Assembly (NCBI GenBank): GCA_009702305.1
Contig: WLIH01000012.1
Span: forward strand, 1-13,333
From: Actinomycetota bacterium
Lineage (GTDB): Bacteria; Actinomycetota; Actinomycetes; Propionibacteriales; Nocardioidaceae
Direction: 5' to 3'
Length of the DNA stretch: 13,333 nt
In this document: positions 7,171-13,333 of the stretch, piece after piece
Layout: the number at the start of each line of letters is the position of its first letter
How positions within the stretch are numbered: the stretch's first letter is position 1
Translations under genes and position numbers: made by a program
The notes under the pieces: model-generated
What the model was told of the DNA's origin: nothing
The model's input: only the letters and a program-made list of their open reading frames with translations
The model's database searches: none

Positions 7171-8021
7171 GATTCCTCTTCCTGCACGGGGGTGGTGGGT
7201 GCGCCGTCGAACTCGTCGGTGACCAGGTCGTCGACGTCGGCCTCGTCGTCGCCGGTCCAGCGCACGGTGAGCTCTCCGAGGGGGGTGACCTGGTCGAAGG
7301 CGACCGCGCCCTCGCGGAAGAGCTCGAGCAGCGACAGGAAGCGGGCGACGGTGGTCAGGGTGTCGGGCGAGTCGCCGCACAGCGCCCGGAAGGTCATCGT
7401 GCCGCTGCGACGCAGACGGTCGACCACGATCGCCGCCTGCTCGCGCACGCTGACCGCCGGCGCGTGGATGTGCTGCAGCGAGACCTCGGGGGCGACCTTG
7501 GGCTCGAGCGCCTTGGCGGCGAGCCCGGCGAACTGCTCGAGGCCGATCCCGATCAGCACCTCCGGCAGCAGCGAGGCGAAGCGCTCCTCCAGACCGACGA
7601 CCCGCGGGTGGCGCCGGGTCTCCCCCGCGAGGCGCACCTCGAGCACGGTCGCGACCTGCTTGAAGGCGCGGTACTGCAGCAGCCGCGCGAAGAGCAGGTC
7701 GCGGGCCTCCAGCAGCGCCAGGTCCTCCTCGTCCTCGACGTCGCCCTGCGGCAGCAGCCGAGCAGCCTTGAGGTCGAGCAGCGTCGAGGCGACCAGCAGG
7801 AACGACGTCGTCTGCTCCAGGTCCCACTGACCGGGGTTCTCCGGGGTGCCTCCGGCCTTGACGAACGAGATGAACTCGTCGGTGACCTGCGAGAGGGACA
7901 CCTCGGTGATGTCCATCTTGTGCTTGGAGATCAGGCTGAGGAGCAGGTCGAACGGACCCTCGAAGTTGTCGAGCCGCACCTCGAACCCCGGAGCGTGCTC
8001 CGGGGCGTCGACGACGCTCAT
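7167..8021 (-). CDS. scpA: Segregation and condensation protein ScpA (kleisin)
   Basis: ScpA is the kleisin that bridges the SMC head domains and recruits ScpB. The 284-residue product starts the kleisin core at FEVRLDNFEGPFDLLLSLI (13-31). Helices follow through TTSFLLVASTLLDLKAARLL (71-90), an acidic linker EDEED (96-100), and LLFARLLQYRAFKQVATVL (109-127). It ends with the C-terminal winged helix that contacts the SMC cap (about 190-255, including GTMTFRALCGDS and VARFLSLLELFREGAV). An Asp/Glu-rich tail of about 30 residues follows. The ATG at 8021 overlaps the stop of the preceding small gene (ATGA). The nearest ribosome-like GAGGA is immediately before the ATG, which suggests dependence on coupled translation. 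The partner smc gene is not in the window. Confidence 0.96.
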   Translation of the reverse strand: MSVVDAPEHAPGFEVRLDNFEGPFDLLLSLISKHKMDITEVSLSQVTDEFISFVKAGGTPENPGQWDLEQTTSFLLVASTLLDLKAARLLPQGDVEDEEDLALLEARDLLFARLLQYRAFKQVATVLEVRLAGETRRHPRVVGLEERFASLLPEVLIGIGLEQFAGLAAKALEPKVAPEVSLQHIHAPAVSVREQAAIVVDRLRRSGTMTFRALCGDSPDTLTTVARFLSLLELFREGAVAFDQVTPLGELTVRWTGDDEADVDDLVTDEFDGAPTTPVQEEES

Positions 8022-8383
8022 TCCTCGGTCAGCCGCCGCACCAGCGCACTGTCCTCGCCCTGCGTCTCGAACTCCGCCAGCACCATCGCGACGGCCTCGC
8101 GGATCAGTCGGCCGCGGTCGACGACCAGGCCGTGTCCGCTGCGGAGCGCGAGACGGGCGTGCTCGATCGCCACCAGCTCGTCGGAGGTGACGTAGACGGT
8201 CATCTTCTCGTCGTGGCGCACGCGGCCGCTGGGACGCGCCGCCGGAGCGCGTCGCTCGGCCCGATCGGGCACGGCCCGCACCGGGGTCGGCTGCGTCTGC
8301 GCCACCTCGGGGATGTCGGCTGCTGCCTCGGAGGTCGGCCGGAAGAGGTCGTCGGCCGCCGGCAGACTCACCCGTCGAGCCAC
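8018..8383 (-). CDS. Small ribbon-helix-helix-like protein between parA and scpA
   Basis: A 121-residue protein (117 if it starts at the second GTG). The N-terminal half (1-58) is Pro/Ala/Arg-rich and looks disordered, with FRP at 14-16. The C-terminal half has one short β-strand (MTVYVTSDEL, 61-70) followed by two amphipathic helices (about 67-82 and 90-108, with GRLIREAVAMVLAEFE). That is the layout of a ribbon-helix-helix DNA-binding domain, as in the ParG/omega partners of plasmid ParA proteins. I cannot name the family. GTG at 8383 has AAGGAGG at 8394-8400 with a 10-base spacer, all within the end of parA. The alternative GTG at 8371 forms a GTGA overlap with the parA stop but has no ribosome site of its own. 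Its position suggests it links ParA with ScpAB; this is inference from context and fold guess only. Confidence 0.85.
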   Translation of the reverse strand: MARRVSLPAADDLFRPTSEAAADIPEVAQTQPTPVRAVPDRAERRAPAARPSGRVRHDEKMTVYVTSDELVAIEHARLALRSGHGLVVDRGRLIREAVAMVLAEFETQGEDSALVRRLTEE

Positions 8384-9387
8384 CGTGCGAGCACCTCCTT
8401 CGCGAGCTGGCGGTAGGAGTCGGCACCTGCGGAGGTCGACGCGTACGTCGTGATCGGCTCACCGGCGACGGTCGAGTCGGAGAACTTCACGGTGCGGCGG
8501 ATGACGGTGTGGAAGACCGTGTCGCCCCACGCCTGCACCAGGCGGTCCATCACCTCGCGGCTGTGCAGCGTGCGGCCGTCGTACATGGTGCCGAGCACGC
8601 CGTCGATCTCGAGCTTGGGATTGAGCCGCTCGCGCACCTTGTCGATGGTCGTCTTGAGCAGCGCCACTCCGCGCAGCGCGAAGTACTCGCACTCGAGCGG
8701 GACGATGACGCCGTCCGAGGCCGTGAGGGCGTTGACGGTGAGCAGGCCCAGCGAGGGCTGGCAGTCGATGAGGATGACGTCGTACTGCTCCAGCGCCGGT
8801 GCGAGGACCCGCTGCAGGGTCTGCTCGCGGGCGACCTCGTGCACGAGCTGGACCTCGGCGGCCGAGAGGTCGATGTTGGAGGGCAGCAGGTCCATCCCCG
8901 GCACACCGGAGGGCACGACGACGTCCTCGAGCGCGACGTCGCGCTGCAGCAGCAGGTTGTAGACCGTCAGGTCCATCTCGTGCGGGTTCAGGCCGAGGCC
9001 GACCGAGAGCGAGCCCTGCGGGTCGAAGTCCACCAGGAGCACCTTGCGGCCGAACTCCGCCAGCGAGGCTCCGAGGTTGATGGTGGTGGTCGTCTTGCCG
9101 ACGCCACCCTTCTGGTTGCACATCGAGATGACCCGGGCCTGCCCGTGGTGGACCACCGGCTCCGGCTCGGGGATGTGCGGCATCGGGCGACCGGTGGGCC
9201 CGAGCTTGACCTCGGCCGGGGGCTCGGCGGTCACGGGGCGCTCGAACGGGAGCGGGTCACTCACAGGGGTCTCATCTCCGAGGTGCTGCGCCTCGACACG
9301 GGGCGCAGGCGATGGGGTCCGGACCAGTGGCGGCATCTCGTGGGCACTGCTGCCGTCCGGTCCGGGGAACATTCCACCATCGCTCAT
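8368..9387 (-). CDS. parA: ParA/Soj-family ATPase next to scpAB
   Basis: A 339-residue ParA-type P-loop ATPase, a class that positions DNA or large complexes through ATP-dependent dimerisation on the nucleoid. The deviant Walker A motif KGGVGKTT is at 93-100 (signature Lys93, Lys99), Walker A' is VDFDPQ at 119-124, and Walker B is LIDCQPSLG at 206-214. The C-terminal half is canonical (VNALTASDGVIVPLECEYFA, 218-237). Before the core is an extension of about 82 residues rich in Pro and acidic residues, probably disordered. No ParB follows; the next gene is the small ribbon-helix-helix-like protein, then scpA. This matches M. tuberculosis Rv1708 beside scpA and is probably distinct from the oriC-proximal parAB ParA. 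The ATG at 9387 has GAGGAG at 9394-9399; Met6 is a possible later start. Confidence 0.95.
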   Translation of the reverse strand: MSDGGMFPGPDGSSAHEMPPLVRTPSPAPRVEAQHLGDETPVSDPLPFERPVTAEPPAEVKLGPTGRPMPHIPEPEPVVHHGQARVISMCNQKGGVGKTTTTINLGASLAEFGRKVLLVDFDPQGSLSVGLGLNPHEMDLTVYNLLLQRDVALEDVVVPSGVPGMDLLPSNIDLSAAEVQLVHEVAREQTLQRVLAPALEQYDVILIDCQPSLGLLTVNALTASDGVIVPLECEYFALRGVALLKTTIDKVRERLNPKLEIDGVLGTMYDGRTLHSREVMDRLVQAWGDTVFHTVIRRTVKFSDSTVAGEPITTYASTSAGADSYRQLAKEVLARWLDG

Positions 9388-9450
9388 GCAGGGCTCCTCG
9401 ATGCGGGTCGGGAAATGTCGACACGACGACTTGCCGGGTGACTGCGCGCG

Positions 9451-9479
9451 AGCCTAGGACCGGGCTCCGGGCGCCACAA
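9451..9479 (-). promoter_or_regulatory. Candidate σA-type promoter of the parA-scpAB-rluB operon
   Basis: On the minus strand a TTGTGG (-35, 9474-9479) and TAGGCT (-10, 9451-9456) are separated by exactly 17 bases. This is a common layout for actinobacterial housekeeping promoters: good -10, loose -35 with the TTG kept. It predicts transcription start near 9444 and a leader of about 57 bases before the parA ATG at 9387. It is the only gap of useful size upstream of parA, so an operon promoter is expected here. Confidence 0.5.
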
Positions 9480-9527
9480 CCCGAGTCGCCAGTCCCACAG
9501 GCACCGGCCTCGATCTGTTGAGGGAAT

Positions 9528-9576
9528 GTGCACTCGGCCCCGCCTGCCGTGCACAGGCGACCCCTCCCCTGTGCAC
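9528..9576. repeat. GTGCAC palindrome cluster with 9-bp inverted repeat
   Basis: GTGCAC, a 6-bp palindrome, occurs at 9528-9533, 9549-9554 and 9571-9576, spaced 21 and 22 bases start to start, which is about two DNA turns. The right two copies form a perfect inverted repeat: GTGCACAGG at 9549-9557 and CCTGTGCAC at 9568-9576, with a 10-base spacer. Further CACAGG/CCTGTG half-motifs lie at 9496-9501 and 9580-9585. The cluster is 50-100 bp upstream of the candidate parA -35 and 42-90 bp past the stop of the GNAT gene. It could be an operator or partition-type site. Alternatively the hairpin could be a terminator for the upstream genes, although no T-run follows on the minus strand. Confidence 0.7.
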
Positions 9577-9617
9577 CAACCTGTGGAGGACCATCCACCG
9601 AGCTCGGGCGTGATTTC

Positions 9618-9914
9618 TCAGCCCGGCTCGGCGACGAGGTCGGCGTAGTCCGGGTGCTTGTCGATCCAGCCGCGGATGAACGGGCACTGGGGCACCACGC
9701 GGTGCGTGCCCCGGGCACGTACGTCGTCGAGCGCGGCGCGGGCGATCGCACCGCCGACGCCCTGGCCGCCGAAGGCGTCGCCCACCTCGGTGTGCACGAA
9801 GGTGATCAGGGCCGGCTCCGCCGTCACGACGTACTCGGTGAAGCCGGCCAGCTCTGCCGCGACGTAGGCGGCGTAGCGCTGCTGCTCCGGCTCGTGGACG
9901 ACCTCGACGCTCAT
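9618..9914 (-). CDS. Small GNAT-fold acetyltransferase (YjdJ/Acetyltransf_CG type)
   Basis: A 98-residue stand-alone GNAT domain of the short YjdJ/NATD1-like kind (family recalled as Acetyltransf_CG). Visible marks are a β-strand LITFVHTEV (36-44), the acetyl-CoA pyrophosphate loop GGQGVGGAIARAAL (49-62), and RVVPQCPFIRGWIDKHPDYADL (72-93) with the conserved Cys77 and the HPDYADL end typical of this family. It should bind acetyl-CoA in the cytoplasm; substrates of the family are largely unknown. The ATG at 9914 overlaps the helicase stop as ATGA with no clear ribosome site. A TAGGCT six bases before the ATG may instead give a leaderless transcript. It is the last gene of the xerD-helicase group; a 230-bp intergenic region follows. 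Confidence 0.92.
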   Translation of the reverse strand: MSVEVVHEPEQQRYAAYVAAELAGFTEYVVTAEPALITFVHTEVGDAFGGQGVGGAIARAALDDVRARGTHRVVPQCPFIRGWIDKHPDYADLVAEPG

Positions 9915-12535
9915 GCGTCCAGCCTAGGACCGTCACCGAGGCGACGCATGGCGGTGGTGACGAGCACCAGCTCGCCGAGCTCGTCGGTCAGGTCGAGGTC
10001 GGCGACCGCCTCGATCACCCAGTCGTGGTGGCTCGCGGGGTCGTGGATCGTCTGGCGCACCTGGAGCAGCCGGCCCGGCGACGCATCCTCAGGTGCTCCT
10101 GCGGGCACACCGGACGCCGGCGTGGCCACCAGCAGCCGCGGGCCACGGGCGTCGGCGTCGAGGACGACGGCGTCGTGCTCGGCGTAGTACTCCTCGATCG
10201 CGCCATCCCACGCCGAGCGCGTCATGACGACCTCGCGCGCCGGCTCCACCCGGTCGGCGGCAGCACGCTCCAGGCGCATCAGGGCGTCGAGGTCGTCGCG
10301 CGCCACCAGCTCGACGCGGTGGAACATCGCGTTGCGCACCATCACCGCGAAAGCCCGCTCCTGCCTCGACAGGGGCCGCGGGGGCGGCGGCGGCTCGTGG
10401 TGGGCGACGTCGCGGCGCACGTGTGCCGGGTCGGCCAGCGCCTCCCACTCGTCGAGCAGGGAGGAGTCGGTCTGACGCACGGTCTCCCCCAACCACTCGA
10501 TCAGCTCGTCGAGCTCGGGGGTGCGGTGGTGCTCGGGCACGGTCTGGCGCAGGGTCCGGTAGGCGTCGGTGAGGTAGCGCAGCACCAGGCCCTCCGAACG
10601 GGCCAGCTCGTAGCGCCCGACGAAGTCGGTGAACGTCATCCCCTGCTCGTACATCTCACGCACCACCGACTTCGGGCCGAGCGCGTCCTCGCGCAGCCAG
10701 GGGTGACGCTGGCGATAGATCTCGTACGTCGCCTCGAGCAGCTCGGCCAGCGGCTGCGGCCAGGTGATCTTGTCGAGCAGCGCCATCCGCTCGTCGTACT
10801 CCAACCCGTCGGCCTTCATCTCGGCCATCGCCTCGCCCCGGGCCTGCCACTGCTGGGCGGCCAGGATCTGTCGGGGCGCCTCCAGCACCGACTCCACGAC
10901 CGAGACCACGTCGAGCAGGTGGTCGGGAGACTCAGGGTCGAGCACGTCGAGGGCTGCGAGGGCGAAGTGTGCGAGCGGCTGGTTGAGGGCGAAGTCGAAG
11001 GGCAGGTCCTCGGTCAGCACGAAGCGACGCCCGAAGCCGTCGGGCACCTCGAGCCGGGTGAGCACTCCGGAGTGCAGCAGCGAGCGGGCCAGGCGCAGGG
11101 CGCGGCGGGCGAGCCGCAGTTGCGATCGCCGTGGCTCGTGGTTGTCCATCAACAGGTCGCGCAGGACGACGAAGGCGTCCTCCTCGCGCGCGATGACGTT
11201 GAGGATCATCGAGTTGTCCACCCGCATCCGCGACACCAGCGGCTCCGGCTCACCGCCGACGAGCTTGTCGAAGGTCTGCTCGGTCCACACCACCGCCCCG
11301 TCGGGCGGCTTGCGGAGCTGGGCCTTGCTCTTGCGTTTGGCCTGCTTCTCCGCGCTCATGGCGGCGTTCTTGGCCTCCGACTTGAGCCGGGCCTTCTCGT
11401 TCTCGATGGTGTGCTCGGGAGCCTGGACGACGACGTAGCCGGCCACGTCGTAGCCGGCCCGGCCGGCGCGCCCGGCGATCTGGTGGAACTCGCGCTGACG
11501 GAGCACCCGTTGCCGGCTGCCGTCGAACTTCGCGAGCCCGGTGAAGAGCACCGTGCGGATCGGCACGTTGATGCCGACGCCGAGGGTGTCGGTGCCGCAG
11601 ATGACCGTCAGCAGGCCGCCCTGGGCCAGCTGCTCGACGAGGCGGCGGTAGCGCGGCAGCATCCCGGCGTGGTGCACGCCGATCCCTCGTTTGAGGAGCT
11701 TCGCCAGGGTCTTGCCGAAGCCCGCACCGAAGCGGAAGCCCTCGAGGCGCTCGTTGACGCCGGTCGGCTTGGGCACCCAGGTGGCGTTGAGCAGGCCGGT
11801 CGCGTGCTCGACGGCCGCGGCCTGGGTGAAGTGCACGACGTAGACCGGCGCCTGCCCGGTCGTGACCAGCTCCTCGAGCGTGTCGGCCACCGGCTCCAGC
11901 GACCAGCTGAAGGTCAACGGCACCGGCCGCTCGGCGTCGTCGACCACGACCGTCTCGCGACCGTTGCGCCGGGTCAGGTCGGCACCCAGCGCGGTGAGGT
12001 CGCCCAGGGTCGCCGACATCAGCAGGAACTGCGCCTGCGGCAGGGTCAGCAGCGGCACCTGCCAGGCCCAGCCGCGGTCGGGCTCGGCGTAGAAGTGGAA
12101 CTCGTCCATCACGACCAGGCCGACATCGGCGCCGGCGCCCTCGCGCAGTGCGATGTTCGCGAGTACTTCGGCCGTGCAGCAGATGATCGGTGCGTCGGCG
12201 TTGACCGAGGCGTCGCCGGTGAGCATGCCGACGTTGTCGGCTCCGAAGACCTCGCACAGGGCGAAGAACTTCTCGCTGACCAGCGCCTTGATCGGGGCGG
12301 TGTAGAACGACACTCGGTCGGTGGCCAGCGCTGCGGCATGGGCTCCGATCGCGACCAGTGACTTGCCCGACCCGGTCGGCGTCGCGAGCACGACGTTCGC
12401 GCCGCCGAGGAGCTCGATCACCGCCTCGTCCTGGTGCGGGTAGAGCTCGACACCGTCGTCGGCGGCCCAGTCCACGACGGCGGCGTACACGTCGTCGGCG
12501 GAGGCACCCGACGGGGGTGGCCAGACCACGGCCAT
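9911..12535 (-). CDS. Ski2-like DEAD/DEAH-box helicase with DUF3516-type C-terminus
   Basis: An 874-residue superfamily 2 helicase, probably acting on RNA. RecA domain 1 holds ATPTGSGKS (motif I, 51-59), TAPIKALVSEK (Ia, 79-89), the DEFH box (144-147) and SAT (174-176). RecA domain 2 holds HHAGMLPRYRR (288-298), GTDTLGVGINVP (314-325) and the arginine-finger motif QIAGRAGRAG (352-361). A Lys-rich stretch (about 380-410) follows. The long α-helical C-terminal half is of the kind annotated DUF3516 in actinobacterial helicases (recalled, not searched). It has a run of five prolines at 715-719, which may need EF-P. The final β-rich part (about 735-865) ends in HDPASHHDWVIEAVADLDLT. The ATG at 12535 overlaps the xerD stop (TGATG), with GAGGG four bases upstream. 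HelY of M. tuberculosis is a relative within the Ski2 group. The in vivo substrate is unknown. Confidence 0.93.
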   Translation of the reverse strand: MAVVWPPPSGASADDVYAAVVDWAADDGVELYPHQDEAVIELLGGANVVLATPTGSGKSLVAIGAHAAALATDRVSFYTAPIKALVSEKFFALCEVFGADNVGMLTGDASVNADAPIICCTAEVLANIALREGAGADVGLVVMDEFHFYAEPDRGWAWQVPLLTLPQAQFLLMSATLGDLTALGADLTRRNGRETVVVDDAERPVPLTFSWSLEPVADTLEELVTTGQAPVYVVHFTQAAAVEHATGLLNATWVPKPTGVNERLEGFRFGAGFGKTLAKLLKRGIGVHHAGMLPRYRRLVEQLAQGGLLTVICGTDTLGVGINVPIRTVLFTGLAKFDGSRQRVLRQREFHQIAGRAGRAGYDVAGYVVVQAPEHTIENEKARLKSEAKNAAMSAEKQAKRKSKAQLRKPPDGAVVWTEQTFDKLVGGEPEPLVSRMRVDNSMILNVIAREEDAFVVLRDLLMDNHEPRRSQLRLARRALRLARSLLHSGVLTRLEVPDGFGRRFVLTEDLPFDFALNQPLAHFALAALDVLDPESPDHLLDVVSVVESVLEAPRQILAAQQWQARGEAMAEMKADGLEYDERMALLDKITWPQPLAELLEATYEIYRQRHPWLREDALGPKSVVREMYEQGMTFTDFVGRYELARSEGLVLRYLTDAYRTLRQTVPEHHRTPELDELIEWLGETVRQTDSSLLDEWEALADPAHVRRDVAHHEPPPPPRPLSRQERAFAVMVRNAMFHRVELVARDDLDALMRLERAAADRVEPAREVVMTRSAWDGAIEEYYAEHDAVVLDADARGPRLLVATPASGVPAGAPEDASPGRLLQVRQTIHDPASHHDWVIEAVADLDLTDELGELVLVTTAMRRLGDGPRLDA
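9921..9926 (-). promoter_or_regulatory. Possible -10 box for leaderless transcription of the GNAT gene
   Basis: On the minus strand TAGGCT is followed by six bases (GGACGC) and then the GNAT ATG, so initiation at the usual distance would fall on the A of ATG. The hexamer lies inside the last codons of the helicase (CCT AGG CTG), which are less usual codons in this GC-rich context. No matching -35 is visible at 17 or 18 bases. The 12-base string covering it (9921-9932) also occurs at the parA -10 region (9451-9462). Confidence 0.3.
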
Positions 12536-13333
12536 CAGTCCCTCGCCCGGGGATGGGCCGTGGCGAAGACCTCGCGGAGGTTCTCGACCGTCACCAGGGT
12601 GTACACCTGGGTGGTCGTGACCGAGGCGTGCCCGAGGAGCTCCTGCACGACACGGACGTCGGCGCCGCCGTCGAGCAGGTGGGTCGCGAAGGAGTGACGC
12701 AGGGTGTGCGGCGACACGTCGCGGGTGACGCCGGCCCGCTCGGCCGCTCGGGTCAGGACGGTCCAGGCCGACTGGCGCGAGAGCCGGCCGCCGCGTGCGT
12801 TGAGGAAGAGGGCTCCCCCATTGCCGGGCCGGGACGAGGCAACCGCGAGCTCGGGACGGCCGCGGACCAGGTAGGCCTGGACCGCCTCGCGGGCGTAGGA
12901 GCCGACCGGCACGATCCGCTGCTTGCCGCCCTTGCCGCGCAGCAGCACCGTGCCGTCGGCGCCGCCCGCGATCGAGGGGTCGCCCCAGTCGAGGTCGTCG
13001 ACGTCGAGCCCGACCGCCTCCGAGATCCGGGCTCCGGTGCCGTAGAGCACCTCGAGCAGCGCGCGGTCGCGCAACGCCAGGGTGGTGCCGGGAGCGCCGG
13101 CCGCCTCGAGTATCGCCTCGACGTCGGCGAGCGGGAGCGCCTTGGGCAGCCGCTTGGCGGGGGTGGGCGGCTTGACTCCGCCGGCAGGATCGAGCGTGGC
13201 CAGCCCGTCGGCGACGGCGAACTTGTGGAAGCCGCGCACGGCGACGACGGTGCGAGCAGCCGACGTCGACGACAGCGGCGGGTGCTCGGCATCGCCCTCG
13301 CGCAGCCCGACCAGGAACGCCGCCACCGTGGGC
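12535..13333 (-). CDS. xerD: Tyrosine recombinase XerD, N-terminus outside window
   Basis: XerD acts with XerC (or alone in some actinobacteria) at dif to resolve chromosome dimers. The frame is open to the right edge, so the start is missing; about 265 residues are present and comparison with the usual about 300 suggests some 35-45 are absent. A GTG at 13326 falls inside the SAM-like core-binding domain ([12 protein letters not shown]) and is not the true start. Counting from that Val, the catalytic set is complete: Arg100 in [12 protein letters not shown], Lys132 in RGKGGKQR, His207/Arg210 in [17 protein letters not shown], His233 in [11 protein letters not shown], and nucleophile Tyr242 in QVYTLVT. 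XerD is favoured over XerC by the AHPRA-type ending and by the neighbourhood (xerD near parA-scpAB, as in M. tuberculosis Rv1701 to Rv1710). XerC is not excluded by sequence alone. Confidence 0.93.
   Translation of the reverse strand, partial: PTVAAFLVGLREGDAEHPPLSSTSAARTVVAVRGFHKFAVADGLATLDPAGGVKPPTPAKRLPKALPLADVEAILEAAGAPGTTLALRDRALLEVLYGTGARISEAVGLDVDDLDWGDPSIAGGADGTVLLRGKGGKQRIVPVGSYAREAVQAYLVRGRPELAVASSRPGNGGALFLNARGGRLSRQSAWTVLTRAAERAGVTRDVSPHTLRHSFATHLLDGGADVRVVQELLGHASVTTTQVYTLVTVENLREVFATAHPRARD

Noticed and set aside
8018..8371. Later GTG start (8371) for the small protein after parA
   Set aside because: It gives a neat GTGA overlap, but the AAGGAGG at 8394-8400 is better placed for the GTG at 8383; retained as a possible alternative in the feature text.
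9549..9576. Classical intrinsic terminator after the GNAT gene
   Set aside because: The 9-bp hairpin is real, but no T-run follows in the direction of transcription and it belongs to a phased palindrome series; kept only as an alternative reading of that site.
9547..9590. DnaA-box-like sequences upstream of parA
   Set aside because: The best match (minus-strand TCCTCCACA) shares 7 of 9 bases with TTATCCACA and the others about 6; there is no AT-rich unwinding region and no dnaA or dnaN nearby, so an origin is not supported.
9583..9598. Second small hairpin GTGGA/TCCAC
   Set aside because: Only 5-bp arms with a 6-base loop, easily expected by chance in this composition.
10025..12361. Long plus-strand open frame (778 codons) opposite the helicase
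   Set aside because: It mirrors the helicase codon pattern, is full of His/Val/Gly/Arg/Leu runs, and has no recognisable motif or ribosome site; it is a high-GC antisense artefact.
1..13333. tRNA or rRNA genes, CRISPR array, insertion sequence, prophage or toxin-antitoxin pair
   Set aside because: No matching repeats, cloverleaf sequences, transposase motifs or paired small toxin/antitoxin genes were seen on either strand; composition is uniform across the window, with no sign of a transferred island.

Overview
The window is a high-GC, almost fully coding stretch of an actinobacterial chromosome. GC-biased codon use, many GTG starts, ATGA/GTGA/TGATG gene junctions, TAGGCT-type -10 boxes and the gene order all point that way. 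The order xerD, ParA, ScpA, ScpB, RluB, Cmk, Der matches the Mycobacterium tuberculosis block around Rv1701-Rv1713. The aroH-tyrA-cmk-plsC-der arrangement and the DUF3516-type helicase fit a Nocardioides-like member of the Propionibacteriales, but that placement is inference.

The genes fall into four transcription groups. (1) On the minus strand, 13333 to 9618: xerD (5' end outside the window), a Ski2-like DUF3516 helicase and a small GNAT protein, each overlapping the next by a few bases. (2) On the minus strand, 9387 to 5741: ParA, a small ribbon-helix-helix-like protein, ScpA, ScpB and RluB, again with overlapping junctions. They lie behind a 230-bp intergenic region with a plausible promoter and a cluster of GTGCAC palindromes. 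(3) On the plus strand, 5292 to 5750: a lone single-domain cytidylyltransferase resembling CTP:phosphoethanolamine cytidylyltransferase. Its 3' end overlaps the 3' end of rluB by 10 bp. (4) On the minus strand, 5165 to 1: AroH chorismate mutase, prephenate dehydrogenase with an ACT domain, CMP kinase, a PlsC-type acyltransferase, the GTPase Der, and a secreted protein of unknown function that runs off the left edge.

Functionally, groups 1 and 2 hold chromosome-maintenance genes: Xer recombination, ParA, and the SMC kleisin/WHD subunits ScpA and ScpB. They also hold RNA-related genes: the helicase and the large-subunit pseudouridine synthase. Group 4 combines the chorismate-to-tyrosine branch with nucleotide, phospholipid and ribosome-assembly genes. 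Most of the window is conserved housekeeping sequence. I found no CRISPR array, insertion sequence, tRNA or rRNA, and no obvious new defence or biosynthetic system. The best candidates for something under-described are the ParA/ribbon-helix-helix/ScpAB unit with its palindrome cluster, the orphan cytidylyltransferase, the secreted protein after der, and the microrepeats at the starts of tyrA and cmk. There is no gene-free stretch longer than 300 bases; the two real intergenic regions (5166-5291 and 9388-9617) are described as sites.
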